From the NCBI GenBank assembly GCA_030151745.1, contig JASLDA010000268.1, positions 1 to 13,422 on the forward strand: DNA of 13,422 bases. The letters run 5' to 3'. The notes beneath the pieces were generated by a model. That model searched no databases. It was not told the DNA's origin and worked only from the letters and a program-made list of their open reading frames with translations. Of this stretch, positions 12,547-13,422 are shown piece after piece (the first letter of the stretch is position 1; each line of letters opens with the position of its first letter). The stretch comes from Chitinophagaceae bacterium (GTDB lineage: Bacteria > Bacteroidota > Bacteroidia > Chitinophagales > Chitinophagaceae). A program made the position numbers and the translations under genes.

Positions 12547-13422
12547 ATGAAAGCGTTTATTGCAAGCGCCATAGCCGCTGTAGGCCTGCTCTCGATCACC
12601 GCCTGCAAGCGCCATGAGCCCGTCAAGTCGGAGCCCGAGAAATTCGTGCTCAGCGACAGCATGCGGAACATGATCACCATAGACAGCGTGCGCGTCGCGA
12701 GCATTTCCGACGATATCTCGCTGACCGGCGACGTAAGCTTCAATGAGAACACCGTCGTGAAGGTGTTCCCCCGCAGCAGCGGCCAGGTCCTGCAGAGCAA
12801 TGTATCCCTCGGCGACCATGTCAGCCGGGGCCAGGTGCTGGCGGTCATCCGCAGCGCCGACGTAGCCGGCAATTACAGCGACCTGAGCAGCACCAGCGCG
12901 GACCTCGCCATCGCGAAGCGGCAGCTCGACAATGCCGAGCAGCTCTACAAGAGCGGCATCAGCAGCGAGCGCGAGTACACGGAAGCCAAGGAGAACTACG
13001 CCAAGGCCAGGGCGGCCCAGAACAAGGTCCAGAGCCTGATTTCCATCAACGGCGGCAGCAACAGCAGCGCCTCCGGCCAATATGTCCTGACCGCTCCCAT
13101 CGACGGCTTCATCGTCGAGAAGAAAGTCAACGCGGGAAACTTCATCCGCCCGGACGCCGGTGAGAATGTGTTCACCATCTCCGACCTGAAAACGGTCTGG
13201 GTGGAAGCGAACGTCTACGAATCCGACATCGCGAAGGTCCACGAGGGATTCCCGGCGGAGGTGCGGGTGCTGGCTTACCCGGACCGCGTCTTCCGCGGCC
13301 GCATCGACAAGCTGAGCCAGGTGTTAGATCCGCAGAGCAAAGCCCTGCGCGCGCGGATTTCCATCGATAACAGCGAGCTGCTGCTGAAGCCGGACATGTT
13401 CGCGAAGGTCACCGTCGAGAAC
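12547..13422 (+). CDS. RND efflux periplasmic adaptor (membrane fusion) lipoprotein, CzcB/CusB-like, 3' end missing
   Basis: The frame from the ATG at 12547 stays open for 292 codons to the window edge. A lipoprotein signal ends LLSITAC with the lipid-bearing Cys at residue 20. The lipoyl-like domain is split as usual: VVKVFPRSSGQVLQSNVSLG (70-89) with GDHVSRGQVLAVI after it, and YVLTAPIDGFIVEKKVNAGN (179-198). Between them lies a short helical hairpin (about 103-170, QLDNAEQLYKSGISSEREYTEAK). The beta-barrel domain begins VWVEANVYESDIAKV (217-231) and reaches KPDMFAKVTVEN at the edge. This is the HlyD_D23 arrangement of heavy-metal RND adaptors. It links the inner-membrane pump to the outer-membrane duct encoded just upstream. 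A leader match AAAGACATCCAG precedes the ATG without a strong Shine-Dalgarno sequence. The missing part should hold the membrane-proximal domain, then a CzcA/CusA pump gene. Confidence 0.94.
   Translation, partial: MKAFIASAIAAVGLLSITACKRHEPVKSEPEKFVLSDSMRNMITIDSVRVASISDDISLTGDVSFNENTVVKVFPRSSGQVLQSNVSLGDHVSRGQVLAVIRSADVAGNYSDLSSTSADLAIAKRQLDNAEQLYKSGISSEREYTEAKENYAKARAAQNKVQSLISINGGSNSSASGQYVLTAPIDGFIVEKKVNAGNFIRPDAGENVFTISDLKTVWVEANVYESDIAKVHEGFPAEVRVLAYPDRVFRGRIDKLSQVLDPQSKALRARISIDNSELLLKPDMFAKVTVEN

Noticed and set aside
12436..13242. Minus-strand open frame of 268 codons opposite the adaptor gene
   Set aside because: The plus strand here encodes a clear lipoprotein adaptor that is open to the window edge; the minus-strand frame has no recognisable domain.

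Overview
The window looks like chromosomal DNA from a GC-rich member of the Bacteroidota, most probably the Chitinophagia/Chitinophagaceae. This rests on: a protein with a gliding-motility-type C-terminal domain (type IX secretion, T9SS, type B sorting signal); the Bacteroidota-restricted families DUF4835 and DUF4296; a -33/-7 promoter of the Bacteroidota type (TTG, 20 bases, TAnnTTTG) before the marR gene; and start sites that mostly lack a Shine-Dalgarno sequence. The genus cannot be named from sequence alone. No tRNA, rRNA, CRISPR array, transposase or phage gene was seen.

The left two thirds (1-8970) is read entirely from the minus strand. In transcription order it holds: a 1515-residue secreted multidomain surface protein (8970-4423); a Nif3-family metal protein followed 9 bases later by a coiled-coil C4 zinc-ribbon protein (4310-2430), closed by a very good intrinsic terminator (2372-2403); and a tightly overlapping cluster of coaBC (coenzyme A synthesis), a DUF4835 exported protein (family now linked to T9SS as PorD) and a DUF4296 lipoprotein cut by the window edge (2280-1). 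CoaBC and DUF4835 overlap by 20 bases and DUF4835 and DUF4296 by one base (TGATG), so these three are almost certainly one translationally coupled operon.

The right third (9170-13422) is read from the plus strand, divergently from the surface-protein gene. It holds a MarR-type regulator with a clear promoter, an operator-like palindrome inside that promoter and a terminator straddling its stop codon; a two-domain universal stress protein; and then an efflux operon. The operon starts with a small exported protein carrying a histidine cluster (126 aa), followed by a TolC/CzcC-type outer-membrane protein and a lipoprotein membrane-fusion (CzcB/CusB-type) adaptor that runs off the right edge. An RND pump gene (CzcA/CusA type) would be expected just beyond the window. 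The 222 bases before this operon carry three separate inverted repeats, one with 9-bp arms ending exactly at the base before the start codon. This is the part of the window with most unexplained structure.

There is no gene-free stretch over 300 bases. The gaps are 2281-2429 (terminator and coaBC leader), 4311-4422 (weak terminator, one inverted repeat), 8971-9169 (divergent control region), 9620-9694 (marR terminator, usp leader), 10523-10744 (three inverted repeats), 11126-11192 (no confident signal) and 12498-12546 (no signal seen). The most distinctive material is the histidine-cluster protein with its upstream dyads, and the marR control region. I do not see evidence strong enough to declare a wholly new system.
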